NCBI GenBank assembly: GCA_017396845.1 | Contig: JAFQKQ010000060.1 | Location: forward strand, 1 to 40,275 | Source: Clostridia bacterium | GTDB lineage: Bacteria > Bacillota > Clostridia > Christensenellales > Aristaeellaceae | DNA: 40,275 nucleotides | Reading direction: 5' to 3' | Shown: positions 31,652-39,469 of the stretch, piece after piece | Layout of the letters: every line of letters begins with the position of its first letter | Position numbering within the stretch: position 1 is the first letter of the stretch | Program-made: the position numbers and the translations under genes | The notes under the pieces: generated by a model | Told to the model about the DNA's origin: nothing | Databases searched by the model: none | The model's input: only the letters and a program-made list of their open reading frames with translations

Positions 31652-32221
31652 TTACGGCATTTCGTTTCGATTGCCGATTCCGACGACCGTATATATGCCG
31701 TTTTCACGCGTCATCCAGCCGAGGCCGATGAACGCGCGGCGCACGGTGCAGAAATCCTCGTGGATTTTGCCTATGATTTCGTTGACTTCTTTTTCTTTAT
31801 AGGTTTTTCCGGTTTCAAAATGATTGAAGATTTCTTCGTATACGATCATTCGCTTTTTTACCTGTGCGGGAAGCGTTTTGCAGACGCCGTAGGGCATAAA
31901 GGATTTAATCACCTTTTGCCGGTACTGGCTTTCCAGAAGCGCTTCTTTGGTCTGCGTATTCTCTTCGGGAAACGCCAATTGGCCGATTGTAAGGGTTAAT
32001 ACGTCTATTTTTATGGAATACATCATGTAATACTGATCCCGCTTCTGCTCGACGAGTCCTGCGGCGAGGAGCTTTTTCAGGTGAAACGATACCGTTGCCG
32101 GCGTAAGCTGAAGCCTTTGCGCCAGAAGCTCTACATACATATCCTTTTCTTTTAGCTGCATAAGGATTTTCAGCCGCGTCTCGTCCGCCAGCGCTTTAAA
32201 AACCGAAAGGCCGTCGCTCAT
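31652..32221 (-). CDS. ArsR-type regulator with DUF2087 domain
   Basis: A 189-residue protein. Residues 1-80 form an ArsR winged helix (FKALADETRLKILMQLKE, then LTPATVSFHLKKLLAAGLV). The C-terminal 80 residues match DUF2087 (VKKRMIVYEEIFNHFETGKTYKEKEVNEII, then FCTVRRAFIGLGWMTRENGIY). This fusion is common in Firmicutes; the signal sensed is unknown. I see no Cys pair of the metal-sensing kind in the HTH domain. AAGGAGG lies ahead of the start, and the ATG overlaps the stop of the upstream gene (ATGA). A direct repeat in the promoter is the likely operator. Confidence 0.9.
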   Translation of the reverse strand: MSDGLSVFKALADETRLKILMQLKEKDMYVELLAQRLQLTPATVSFHLKKLLAAGLVEQKRDQYYMMYSIKIDVLTLTIGQLAFPEENTQTKEALLESQYRQKVIKSFMPYGVCKTLPAQVKKRMIVYEEIFNHFETGKTYKEKEVNEIIGKIHEDFCTVRRAFIGLGWMTRENGIYTVVGIGNRNEMP

Positions 32222-32535
32222 ACTGTTTCCTCCTTCATAAGGCGCATGGCTCTTTTGATAGCTTCTGCTTTTTCCCGTTCGCGGTCGGCGCTGTCAAAAT
32301 CGCAGACCTTTAAAAAGCTTTCCTGCTTGCTTATGCATGTTTTAAGAATGCTTTCGATAACGCCGGTTCTGACGCCGCTGATTTCCGTCTTTCCGAGCAC
32401 CGTCAGCATGTCCGAAAACATGCTCGCCTTCATAAGATGAATGCTTTTCATGCGCTCGTCCTCTGTAAGCTCAGCTTTTTCTTTCTCGCATCCGGCCCAT
32501 TCGGCGAGCGTTTTCTGATACATTTCAAAGGTCAT
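32218..32535 (-). CDS. Small helical protein of unknown function, co-transcribed with ArsR/DUF2087
   Basis: A 105-residue, charged, alpha-helical protein with no signal peptide or membrane span (EKEKAELTEDERMKSIHLMK, then SADREREKAEAIKRAMRLMKEE). The ATG at 32535 has GGGAGG 8 bases upstream. It is the first gene of the two-gene operon, and its stop overlaps the ArsR start, so the two products are made together and may interact. I recognise no family with confidence. Confidence 0.7.
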   Translation of the reverse strand: MTFEMYQKTLAEWAGCEKEKAELTEDERMKSIHLMKASMFSDMLTVLGKTEISGVRTGVIESILKTCISKQESFLKVCDFDSADREREKAEAIKRAMRLMKEETV

Positions 32536-32552
32536 GAAACTGCCTCCCAATC

Positions 32553-32603
32553 TGATTAGATATATTTCGAATTAATTGTACGTCGTGATTAGATAAATGT
32601 CAA
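32553..32603 (-). promoter_or_regulatory. ArsR operon promoter with a 13-bp direct repeat
   Basis: Minus strand TTGACA (32603-32598), 17 bp, TACAAT (32580-32575). On the plus strand TGATTAGATATAT (32553-32565) and TGATTAGATAAAT (32586-32598) are near-identical direct repeats, 33 bp apart, about three helix turns. One copy lies in the -35/-10 spacer and the other just past the start of transcription, as expected for autorepression by the ArsR protein. Confidence 0.7.
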
Positions 32604-32667
32604 TGCAGTTTACAAATAATAAATATGCGGCTGTTCGTCATTCAAAAAGAAAGCGCTTTGATTCGGC

Positions 32668-32697
32668 TTGACACAGGATATTATAGGGGCATATAAT
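32668..32697 (+). promoter_or_regulatory. Promoter of ydcF-like gene, implying a leaderless mRNA
   Basis: TTGACA (32668-32673), 18 bp, TATAAT (32692-32697). The A of the start codon is at 32704, seven bases after the -10, where transcription should begin. No ribosome binding site is present. Confidence 0.7.
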
Positions 32698-32703
32698 ATT
32701 CAT

Positions 32704-33288
32704 ATGAAGAAAAATACCGAAACAAAGCTGGACGCGATTCTTTTATTGGGGCTTAAGCTCAAGGAGGACGGAAGCGCCGATGAGGAAATGCTGTGCCGCG
32801 TCAGGAGGGCGGCGGAGGTGTTTCATTCGGGCGTATCCGACGTGATTATCGCCTGCGGCGGCGAAACGGCGAAGGGGTATCCCACGGAAGCGGAAGTGAT
32901 GAAGGATCAGCTTATAAAGCTGGGCGTTCCCTCCGAGCGCGTGATGCTGGAAGACAAGAGCCTGATTACGGTTGAAAATATACGAAATGCCAGGGCGTTT
33001 TTGCGGGGCGAGAAGCCGCGCGCGGCGCTGGTAACATCGGATTATCACGGCTTTCGCGCGAAAATGATCTGCCGCATGAACAAAATCCGCGCCGTGCGGT
33101 TTGATGCGGTTACGCCGGACGGCGATAAAAAGAAGGATCTTATAAAGCTTGAAAGACTGTATCTGATCGATCTCCTTCTGGGTTATCAGGGAACGGAGAA
33201 AAAACGCTCGAAGGCGGTTCAGATGATTCGCCGCCGGGTTGCCGATCCCGTATATGAACGTTTGAAGCGGAAACAGGGACAGAAATAA
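32704..33288 (+). CDS. YdcF/ElyC-like DUF218 protein
   Basis: A 194-residue DUF218-domain protein. It has the family pattern DAILLLGLKL, then VIIACGGETAKGYPTEAEVMKDQLIKLGVP, ERVMLEDKSLITVENIRNAR and VTSDYHGFRA. DUF218 proteins (YdcF, SanA, ElyC) are linked to cell-envelope work, but the biochemical reaction is unsettled. Unlike SanA and ElyC, this one has no membrane span and looks cytosolic. The ATG at 32704 is the first codon and coincides with the predicted transcript start. The gene precedes the dehydrogenase gene by 26 bases and is likely in one operon with it. Confidence 0.85.
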   Translation: MKKNTETKLDAILLLGLKLKEDGSADEEMLCRVRRAAEVFHSGVSDVIIACGGETAKGYPTEAEVMKDQLIKLGVPSERVMLEDKSLITVENIRNARAFLRGEKPRAALVTSDYHGFRAKMICRMNKIRAVRFDAVTPDGDKKKDLIKLERLYLIDLLLGYQGTEKKRSKAVQMIRRRVADPVYERLKRKQGQK

Positions 33289-33314
33289 AGGATTATAACG
33301 GGAGGAACGGAAAT

Positions 33315-34097
33315 ATGATTTTGAATTCTTTCAGCCTTGAAGGAAAAGTGGCGTGGATTACCGGCGCAAGCTACGGTATCGGCTTTGCCATCGCGGAAGC
33401 GCTGTATGAGGCGGGCGCAAAGATCGTGTTTAACGATATCAATCAGGAACTGGTGGACAGGGGACTTGCTTCCTATGCCGAGAAAAACATTCCCGCGAAG
33501 GGATATGTTTGCGATGTAACGGATGAGGAGCAGGTAAATCTGCTCGCAGAGAAGATTAAGGAAGAGGTAGGCCCTGTCGATATCCTCGTCAACAATGCAG
33601 GTATCATCAAGCGCATTCCCATGTGCGAAATGTCCGCCGCAGATTTCAGGAAGGTGATCGACGTCGACCTGAACGCGCCCTTCATCTGCGCCAAGGCCGT
33701 TATTCCTCAGATGATCGAAAAGGGACACGGCAAGATCATCAATATCTGCTCCATGATGAGCGAGCTCGGACGCGAGACGGTCAGCGCCTACGCAAGCGCC
33801 AAGGGCGGTCTTAAGATGCTCACCAGAAACATCTGTGCAGAGTTCGGCGAAAAGAATATCCAGTGCAACGGCATCGGCCCCGGCTACATTGAAACGCCGC
33901 AGACCGCGCCCCTGCGCGTACCCGGACATCCCTTCAACGAGTTCATCATCGGAAAAACCCCCGCTGCGCGCTGGGGGCGGACCGAGGATCTGAAGGGTCC
34001 CGCCGTATTCCTCGCCTCCGACGCATCGAACTTCGTAAACGGCCACGTGCTGTATGTTGACGGTGGTATCCTCGCTTCCATCGGCAAGCAGCCGTAA
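33315..34097 (+). CDS. idnO: Gluconate 5-dehydrogenase (SDR family)
   Basis: A 260-residue short-chain dehydrogenase. It has TGASYGIG (residues 16-23) for NAD(P) binding, NNAG, and the catalytic Ser146, Tyr159 and Lys163 (YASAK). The C-terminal DASNFVNGHVLYVDGGILASIGKQP is characteristic of gluconate 5-dehydrogenases, which interconvert D-gluconate and 5-keto-D-gluconate. 2-Deoxy-D-gluconate 3-dehydrogenase (KduD) is the nearest alternative. The ATG at 33315 has GGGAGG 9 bases upstream. It follows the ydcF-like gene closely and ends before a strong terminator. Confidence 0.88.
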   Translation: MILNSFSLEGKVAWITGASYGIGFAIAEALYEAGAKIVFNDINQELVDRGLASYAEKNIPAKGYVCDVTDEEQVNLLAEKIKEEVGPVDILVNNAGIIKRIPMCEMSAADFRKVIDVDLNAPFICAKAVIPQMIEKGHGKIINICSMMSELGRETVSAYASAKGGLKMLTRNICAEFGEKNIQCNGIGPGYIETPQTAPLRVPGHPFNEFIIGKTPAARWGRTEDLKGPAVFLASDASNFVNGHVLYVDGGILASIGKQP

Positions 34098-34130
34098 GGA
34101 TCGGATATAAGCGCCGATAAGCGGCATAGT

Positions 34131-34184
34131 AAAACAGCGGGCTGATTTTCTGACGAATCGGAAAATCGGCCCGCTGTTTTTTTT
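34131..34184 (+). terminator. Strong intrinsic terminator after the dehydrogenase gene
   Basis: AACAGCGGGC-T-GATTTTC pairs with GAAAATC-G-GCCCGCTGTT, a 17-bp stem with one mismatch, followed by a run of eight T. Flanking A4 makes it partly bidirectional. Confidence 0.93.
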
Positions 34185-34468
34185 GAAGAAAGCACATGGA
34201 AATACAAAAATTACAGCGAAAATGTGTTTAGCGGCTGTACTTTTTGCGATGGAAAATGCGCCCCTTAAAAAGAGCCTTCGGGAGGATGAAACGGGGATGC
34301 TGCGAAAAGAAAGAAGCCGAGCAGTCCGCGGGAGGATGATTCCCCCCTTGGAAAAACGAATCTGATTTTCGCACAATTCCGCTCTTTCCCCTTGCCGTTT
34401 CCGCCTGCGGTGAATAGGGGCCGACAGACGCGAAACGGAAGGGGCTTGGCAGTCTATGCGCGTATTTT
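34185..34468. other. Intergenic stretch with an imperfect inverted repeat
   Basis: There is no supported gene; a 60-codon open frame starting in the terminator T-run has no binding site. CCCCTTGCCGTTTCCGC (34388-34404) and GCGAAACGGAAGGGG (34430-34444) form an imperfect stem with two bulges, downstream of the PHP gene. There is no T-run, so it is not a standard terminator. Confidence 0.4.
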
Positions 34469-35362
34469 TTATTTCGGGGTTTCTTCCGGAATAATGGGAT
34501 TCGACCAGGCGCGCCTGCCGTTTTCGTCGATCAGCATCACGCGCATATAGCGCATCCGGAGCCCCGGTTGAATCTTCATTTCGGCATAGGTGAGGCCTTC
34601 TCCGCACTTGGAGCGCCCCGCCATCCACGGAAGGTCGGAGAAGAATACGATAGCGTTTGCAGGCGACGTCCATACGCGCATCGTTTCTCCGTCAAATTCG
34701 ATTTTTTCGAACTTCGGGCCCTGAGTAGCGTAGAAATCGCCCTTTCTGAGCGCCGCTTTGATGCTTTCCTCATCGTTTTCTTCGCAGGCGAGCATGATGT
34801 AGCTTTGGCACTGATCGCCGTTGTAGAAATGCGCGTCGTCGGAAGCGACAAAGTTCAATATGGTGCCGTTTGCGCCGCATACGTCCAGAATCGAGGAGGA
34901 ATCCGCGCGGTCTGCGTTCCACGGAAGGCCGGACACGGTGTTGTAGATTTCGGCGGCGGTGAGGCCGCAGAGGGAAGAAATGACGGCAGGCGTATTCATG
35001 GACCATGCGGGATGCGCGAGAATGGCGCAGCCGCCGGCTTTATTGATTTCGTCAATGGCGCGCTGGGGGCTGAAGAAGCGCTCGACAGCCTCCGCTACGC
35101 CCTCCTTCGGGCCGACGCCCACGATGTGCATAACCTGTCCCGGGAGATTAAAATCGAATTCAATGCCCTGGATTACGGTCAGGGATTTATATTTTGTCGA
35201 TTTTACGGACACCTTTCTGTGATCGGTAATCGCCAGAAAATCGTAACCGGCCTGATAATACATTTCCATTGCGTCCTCAGGTGCTGCGCGTCCGTCGCTG
35301 AACGTGGTGTGCAGATGAAGATTTCCCTTTAAAAGCCTGCGGCTTCCGTCCCAGATGATCAT
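34469..35362 (-). CDS. PHP-domain metal-dependent phosphoesterase
   Basis: A 297-residue PHP-domain protein. The metal ligands are visible as NLHLHTTFSDGR, FLAITDHRK, GIEFDF, ILAHPAW and FVASDDAHFY. A beta-rich tail of about 90 residues follows the barrel. Stand-alone PHP proteins hydrolyse phosphate esters, for example histidinol phosphate or nucleotide and sugar phosphates; the substrate here is unknown. The ATG at 35362 is preferred, with GGCGG 6 bases upstream; the in-frame ATG at 35368 lies directly on that site. It is transcribed alone, divergent from the RDD/sugar transporter operon. Confidence 0.9.
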   Translation of the reverse strand: MIIWDGSRRLLKGNLHLHTTFSDGRAAPEDAMEMYYQAGYDFLAITDHRKVSVKSTKYKSLTVIQGIEFDFNLPGQVMHIVGVGPKEGVAEAVERFFSPQRAIDEINKAGGCAILAHPAWSMNTPAVISSLCGLTAAEIYNTVSGLPWNADRADSSSILDVCGANGTILNFVASDDAHFYNGDQCQSYIMLACEENDEESIKAALRKGDFYATQGPKFEKIEFDGETMRVWTSPANAIVFFSDLPWMAGRSKCGEGLTYAEMKIQPGLRMRYMRVMLIDENGRRAWSNPIIPEETPK

Positions 35363-35654
35363 TCGCATCCGCCTTTCATTGTATATTTTGTTTTATCCTG
35401 TCAATTTGAAATTGTACCGCCAAATCGTGAAGCGCTGTTGGAAGAGAGATTAAATTTGCTTAAATAAGGCAGAAATTCAAATGATATGATTCGGCAACAT
35501 AAATGGGAAATGCGCTTACGGATAACCGGCGCGTGAAATGTGTTTAAATTATTGTCGTAAAGTAGATTTTTTCGTCGATTTGTGATATTATATTTCATGA
35601 GGTTATATGGCATTTATAACAGTATATACGCTTGGCAGAGGAAGGAGCGCCTCC
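35363..35654. promoter_or_regulatory. Divergent region of PHP and RDD/sugar transporter operon
   Basis: An extended -10, TGATATTAT (35583-35591), points to the RDD gene, but no good -35 is visible. The 13 bases TGTGATATTATAT match those at 18388-18400 ahead of the amino-acid transporter, so the two may share a promoter type. No other element was identified. Confidence 0.4.
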
Positions 35655-36416
35655 ATGATTTACGATCTTCAGAAGGCCGGTATGTGGAAGCGTATTTCTG
35701 CATGGCTGTTCGATATGATTCTGCTGGCGGTAGTCGCGGCGCTTTTCGGGTATCTGATTTCGACAGCCGTAAATTACGACGGATACGCCGCAAAATTAAA
35801 CGATAGATACAGCGTATATGAGGCGGAATACGGCGTGAATCTTCATATGTCATCCGCCGATTATGAGGGGCTTTCGGAAGAGGAGAAGCTGAACGCCGAA
35901 AACGCGTACCATGCGCTTTCGATGGATGACGAAGCCGTGTACGCCTACGGCATGATGACGCAGCTTACGCTGATTATCACAACGTTTGGCATACTGCTCG
36001 CCTTTATCGTGATGGAATTTACGATTCCCATGGCGTTTGGAAACGGTCAGACGCTCGGCAAAAAGATATTCGGCATCGCGCTTATGACCAAGGAAGGCGT
36101 GCGCGTATACGGAAAGACGCTCTTTGCCCGAACGATTCTCGGAAAGTTCGCCGTTGAAACGATGATTCCCGTATATATAGTCATTATGATTTTCTTCGGA
36201 ACCATAGGCATTTTGGGTCCTCTGATACTTGCGGCGCTTCTTCTGGTTCAGGCTGTCATGCTGATTTCTACTTCCGCCCATTCGGCGATTCACGACGCGA
36301 TTGCGTCGACCGTGGCGGTCGATTTCGGAAGCCAGATGATATTTGATACCCGTGAAGAGCTGATCGAATATAAAAATATGATTCACGCGCAAAAGGTTCA
36401 AGAGTCTGCCTATTAA
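35655..36416 (+). CDS. RDD-family membrane protein
   Basis: A 253-residue RDD protein. The first membrane span carries the hallmark Arg/Asp residues (KRISAWLFDMILLAVVAALFG). Further spans are at about 103-125 and 170-210, with QTLGKKIFGI between them as in other RDD proteins. The roughly 65-residue loop after the first span is unusually long and acidic. RDD proteins are poorly understood; some act in ion transport. The ATG at 35655 is favoured by GGAAGGAG 8 bases upstream over an earlier ATG. It precedes the sugar-transport ATPase by 23 bases and is probably in its operon. Confidence 0.85.
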   Translation: MIYDLQKAGMWKRISAWLFDMILLAVVAALFGYLISTAVNYDGYAAKLNDRYSVYEAEYGVNLHMSSADYEGLSEEEKLNAENAYHALSMDDEAVYAYGMMTQLTLIITTFGILLAFIVMEFTIPMAFGNGQTLGKKIFGIALMTKEGVRVYGKTLFARTILGKFAVETMIPVYIVIMIFFGTIGILGPLILAALLLVQAVMLISTSAHSAIHDAIASTVAVDFGSQMIFDTREELIEYKNMIHAQKVQESAY

Positions 36417-36439
36417 CGATATCAAGGAGAAGGTACAAT

Positions 36440-37543
36440 ATGAAAATCGTCCTTAAGGACCTGACAAAGATTTTTCCCAGCCGCAATAAGAAGGCGGGGG
36501 AAGAGGTAGTCGCGGTAAGCAACTTCAACATCACCATTCCCGACGGAAAGCTGATCGGTCTGCTCGGCCCCTCGGGCTGCGGAAAGAGCACTACGCTGTA
36601 CATGATCAGCGGACTTCAGAAGCCCACCAGCGGCCGGATTTTCTTCGGAGAAAACGACGTTACGGAGCTTTCCACCGAAAAGCGCGGAATCGGCCTTGTG
36701 TTTCAGAACTATGCGCTGTATCCGCACATGACGGTTAAGCAGAACATCATGTTCCCGCTGGACAATCTGACCGGCAAGGACAAGATGACGAAGATTCAGA
36801 AGCTCAAGCGCGCATACGAGACGGCGAAGCTTGTTCAGATCGAAGATCTTATGGACAGAAAACCCTCCGAGCTTTCCGGCGGTCAGCAGCAGCGCGTCGC
36901 CATTGCCAGAGCGCTTGTAAAAATGCCCCGCGTATTGCTTTTGGACGAGCCGCTTTCCAACCTCGACGCGCGCCTTCGCCTGCAGACCCGCGAGGAAATC
37001 CGCCGCATTCAGAAGGCCACCGGCATCACCACCCTTTTCGTAACCCATGATCAGGACGAGGCGATGAGTATCTCCGATATGATCGTCGTTATGAAGCAGG
37101 GCGTGGTTCAGCAGGTCGGAAAACCGCAGGATGTATATGATAATCCCGCCAACCTGTTTGTCGCCAAGTTCCTGGGCATTCCGCCGATCAACGTATTTGA
37201 AGGCGAAGTGCGCGGGGAGAAGCTGTACATCGGAAACGACTGCGTTATGGACGTAAAGGGCGTATCGGACTGCGCCGTCACCGTGGGTATCCGTCCCGAA
37301 GGCTTTATCCCCTCCGAAAACGGCGGCCTTGCCTGCAATATCTCCAATATCGAGGTTATGGGAAGAGACGTAAGCATCGTATCCACGCATGCGGCGAGTC
37401 TGAATCCTGTAATCCGCTCAATTGTAAACAGCGATCTGAATATCTCCGAGGAGAAGACCTCCATCCGTTATCAGCTCAAGCCCAACAAGGTGTTCCTCTT
37501 TGACAAGGCTATCCAGGAGCGTATTCCTTTTGAGGTGAAATAA
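36440..37543 (+). CDS. Sugar ABC transporter ATPase (MsmX/UgpC/MalK family)
   Basis: A 367-residue ATPase. Walker A GPSGCGKST (residues 43-51), Q-loop VFQNYALYPHM, signature LSGGQQQRVAIARAL, Walker B VLLLDEPLSNLDARL and the H-loop THDQDEA are all present. A C-terminal TOBE/regulatory domain occupies about residues 235-367. AAGGAG lies upstream. It energises import by the two permeases that follow. MsmX-type ATPases often serve several transporters, so this one may also power the LplB/YtcP system at 10953-12837, which lacks its own ATPase. Confidence 0.95.
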   Translation: MKIVLKDLTKIFPSRNKKAGEEVVAVSNFNITIPDGKLIGLLGPSGCGKSTTLYMISGLQKPTSGRIFFGENDVTELSTEKRGIGLVFQNYALYPHMTVKQNIMFPLDNLTGKDKMTKIQKLKRAYETAKLVQIEDLMDRKPSELSGGQQQRVAIARALVKMPRVLLLDEPLSNLDARLRLQTREEIRRIQKATGITTLFVTHDQDEAMSISDMIVVMKQGVVQQVGKPQDVYDNPANLFVAKFLGIPPINVFEGEVRGEKLYIGNDCVMDVKGVSDCAVTVGIRPEGFIPSENGGLACNISNIEVMGRDVSIVSTHAASLNPVIRSIVNSDLNISEEKTSIRYQLKPNKVFLFDKAIQERIPFEVK

Positions 37544-37544
37544 T

Positions 37545-38492
37545 ATGGTAAACAGTAAACAGGGCTGGAAGGCGTGGCTGTATCTTGCGCCCGCGATCGT
37601 GCTGCTTCTGATATTTACCGTCTGGCCGATCATCAATACCGTGCGCATGGCGTTTCTGGATAACTACAGCGGTCTGCGCGCCGCCGGCGGCGAAAAATTC
37701 GCGTATATCGGCTTTGGCAACTTTGCCAAGGTTATCGAATACCGCGGCTTTATCAGCTGCCTCAAAAACACGGTACTTCTGTGCGTATGGACGGTACCGA
37801 TTTCCACCATTCTTGCGCTTCTGATCGCAGTAGCGCTCAATTCCATCAAGGTGCTGAAAAAGGCGCTTCAGACGATTTTCTTTCTTCCTTACGTAACCAA
37901 CTCCATCGCCATCGGCATGGTGTTCGCCGCTATGTTCAACATCGTCGGCTCCTTCTACGGAACGGAAAACGAATTGATCGTAACGGCGGGTATCATCAAC
38001 AACGTTATTGAGTTCTTCGGCGGCGAGCATGTCAACTGGATCAACTCCGGCTCTTCCTACGAGGCGAACATGTTCGTAATGATCGTGTACATCGTGTGGA
38101 ATGCGCTTCCGTTTAAGATTCTGGTGCTGCTGGGCGGACTTCAGAGCATCAACAAGCAGTACTACGACGCCGCAAAGGTCGACAGCGCGCCCCGCAGGCG
38201 CATATTCATGCGCATCACCGTACCGCTGCTTTCGCCCATGCTTGCATACGTCATCATCACCGGCTTTATCGGCGGATTTAAGGAATATACCTCCATCGTC
38301 GGTATCTTCGGTGAAAAAATGGGCCCGCCCGACGACGCAGGCAGACTCAACACCATGGTTGGCTTTATCTACGATGCGCTGAGCGCCAACAACCAGGGCC
38401 GAGCCAGCGCGGCGGCGCTGATACTGTTCGGCATTATTCTTGTAGTAACCATGATCAACATGCATGTCAGCAAGAAGCGCGTGCATTATTAA
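37545..38492 (+). CDS. Sugar ABC transporter permease (UgpA/MalF type)
   Basis: A 315-residue permease with six membrane spans. It opens with GWKAWLYLAPAIVLLLIFTVWPIINTV, the usual first span, and has the EAA loop YYDAAKVDSAPRRRIFMRITVPLL. Its start codon follows the ATPase stop by one base, with GAGGTG overlapping the end of that gene, so translation is coupled. It pairs with the next permease. Confidence 0.95.
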   Translation: MVNSKQGWKAWLYLAPAIVLLLIFTVWPIINTVRMAFLDNYSGLRAAGGEKFAYIGFGNFAKVIEYRGFISCLKNTVLLCVWTVPISTILALLIAVALNSIKVLKKALQTIFFLPYVTNSIAIGMVFAAMFNIVGSFYGTENELIVTAGIINNVIEFFGGEHVNWINSGSSYEANMFVMIVYIVWNALPFKILVLLGGLQSINKQYYDAAKVDSAPRRRIFMRITVPLLSPMLAYVIITGFIGGFKEYTSIVGIFGEKMGPPDDAGRLNTMVGFIYDALSANNQGRASAAALILFGIILVVTMINMHVSKKRVHY

Positions 38493-38502
38493 GAGGTGCT
38501 GT

Positions 38503-39396
38503 ATGATGAAAGAGACTTTAAATGTCATGCATGCACGCGACATGCAGAGGCAGAAAAAGCTTGGCCGCATCGGAAAGGTGTTAGTCGAGATTTTCAACTA
38601 CCTGTTTCTGATTGCCATGGCGCTGATCGTGCTGTTCCCGTTTTACTGGATGATCATCTCTTCCCTGAAATCGCTGGCCGAATACCGCATGAGCAAGCCC
38701 ACCTTCTGGCCGCGCGAGATCATGCTTTCCAACTACATGGACGCATTCACCACCGCAAGCCTTGGCCGCCTGTTTATAAACACCATGATCGTAGGCATCG
38801 TGTCTACGCTTCTGTCTCTGGTGATTACCATTTTAACGGCGTTTGCGTTTGCGCGGCTTGAGTTCAAGGGAAAGAACATGCTGTTTGCGGGTCTTCTTGC
38901 CACGATGATGATCCCGGGCGAGCTTTTCACCATTACCAACTATTCCACTGTCACCCAGTTCGGCTGGATTAATACCTACACGGTTTTGATTGTGCCGTTC
39001 CTGGTGAGCGTTTTCTACATCTATCTGCTCAGGCAGAATTTCCTGCAGATTCCCAACGAATTGTATCTGGCCGCAAAGGTGGACGGAACCAAGGATATTA
39101 AGTACCTTTGGAAGGTCATGGTGCCTTTGGCGCTTCCCACGCTCATCTCCATCACCATTCTTAAGATGATGGGCGCATGGAACTCCTACATCTGGCCGCG
39201 CCTGGTTGCAAACGACGAAGCGCACAGAATGATCACGAACGGACTTAGAAACGCGTTTACCGAAACATCGGGCGACGTGAACTACCCCGTTCAGATGGCG
39301 GCGGTCGCACTGGTATCCGCGCCGCTTTTCCTGGTGTTCATATTTCTGCGCAAGTACATTATGTCCGGCGTAAGCCGAAGCGGCATCAAGGGCTGA
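38503..39396 (+). CDS. Sugar ABC transporter permease (UgpE/MalG type)
   Basis: A 297-residue permease with six spans and the EAA loop LYLAAKVDGTKDIKYLWKVMVPLA. Its C-terminus, YIMSGVSRSGIKG, is the typical MalG/UgpE ending. The ATG at 38503 has AGAGGTG directly upstream; upstream in-frame codons inside the previous gene are not used. It starts 10 bases after the stop of its partner permease. The substrate of the transporter is not readable from sequence; UgpB-type binding proteins carry glycerol-3-phosphate or oligosaccharides. Confidence 0.95.
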   Translation: MMKETLNVMHARDMQRQKKLGRIGKVLVEIFNYLFLIAMALIVLFPFYWMIISSLKSLAEYRMSKPTFWPREIMLSNYMDAFTTASLGRLFINTMIVGIVSTLLSLVITILTAFAFARLEFKGKNMLFAGLLATMMIPGELFTITNYSTVTQFGWINTYTVLIVPFLVSVFYIYLLRQNFLQIPNELYLAAKVDGTKDIKYLWKVMVPLALPTLISITILKMMGAWNSYIWPRLVANDEAHRMITNGLRNAFTETSGDVNYPVQMAAVALVSAPLFLVFIFLRKYIMSGVSRSGIKG

Positions 39397-39469
39397 TGTA
39401 TCAGCCGCTACTCAGGTTTTGAGGTCAATCGGCCTTAAACATAATTCACTAAAAAGGAAGGTCGCACAC

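Noticed and set aside
34183-34365. 60-codon open frame after the dehydrogenase terminator
   Set aside because: It starts within the T-run of a terminator, has no binding site and no recognisable sequence.
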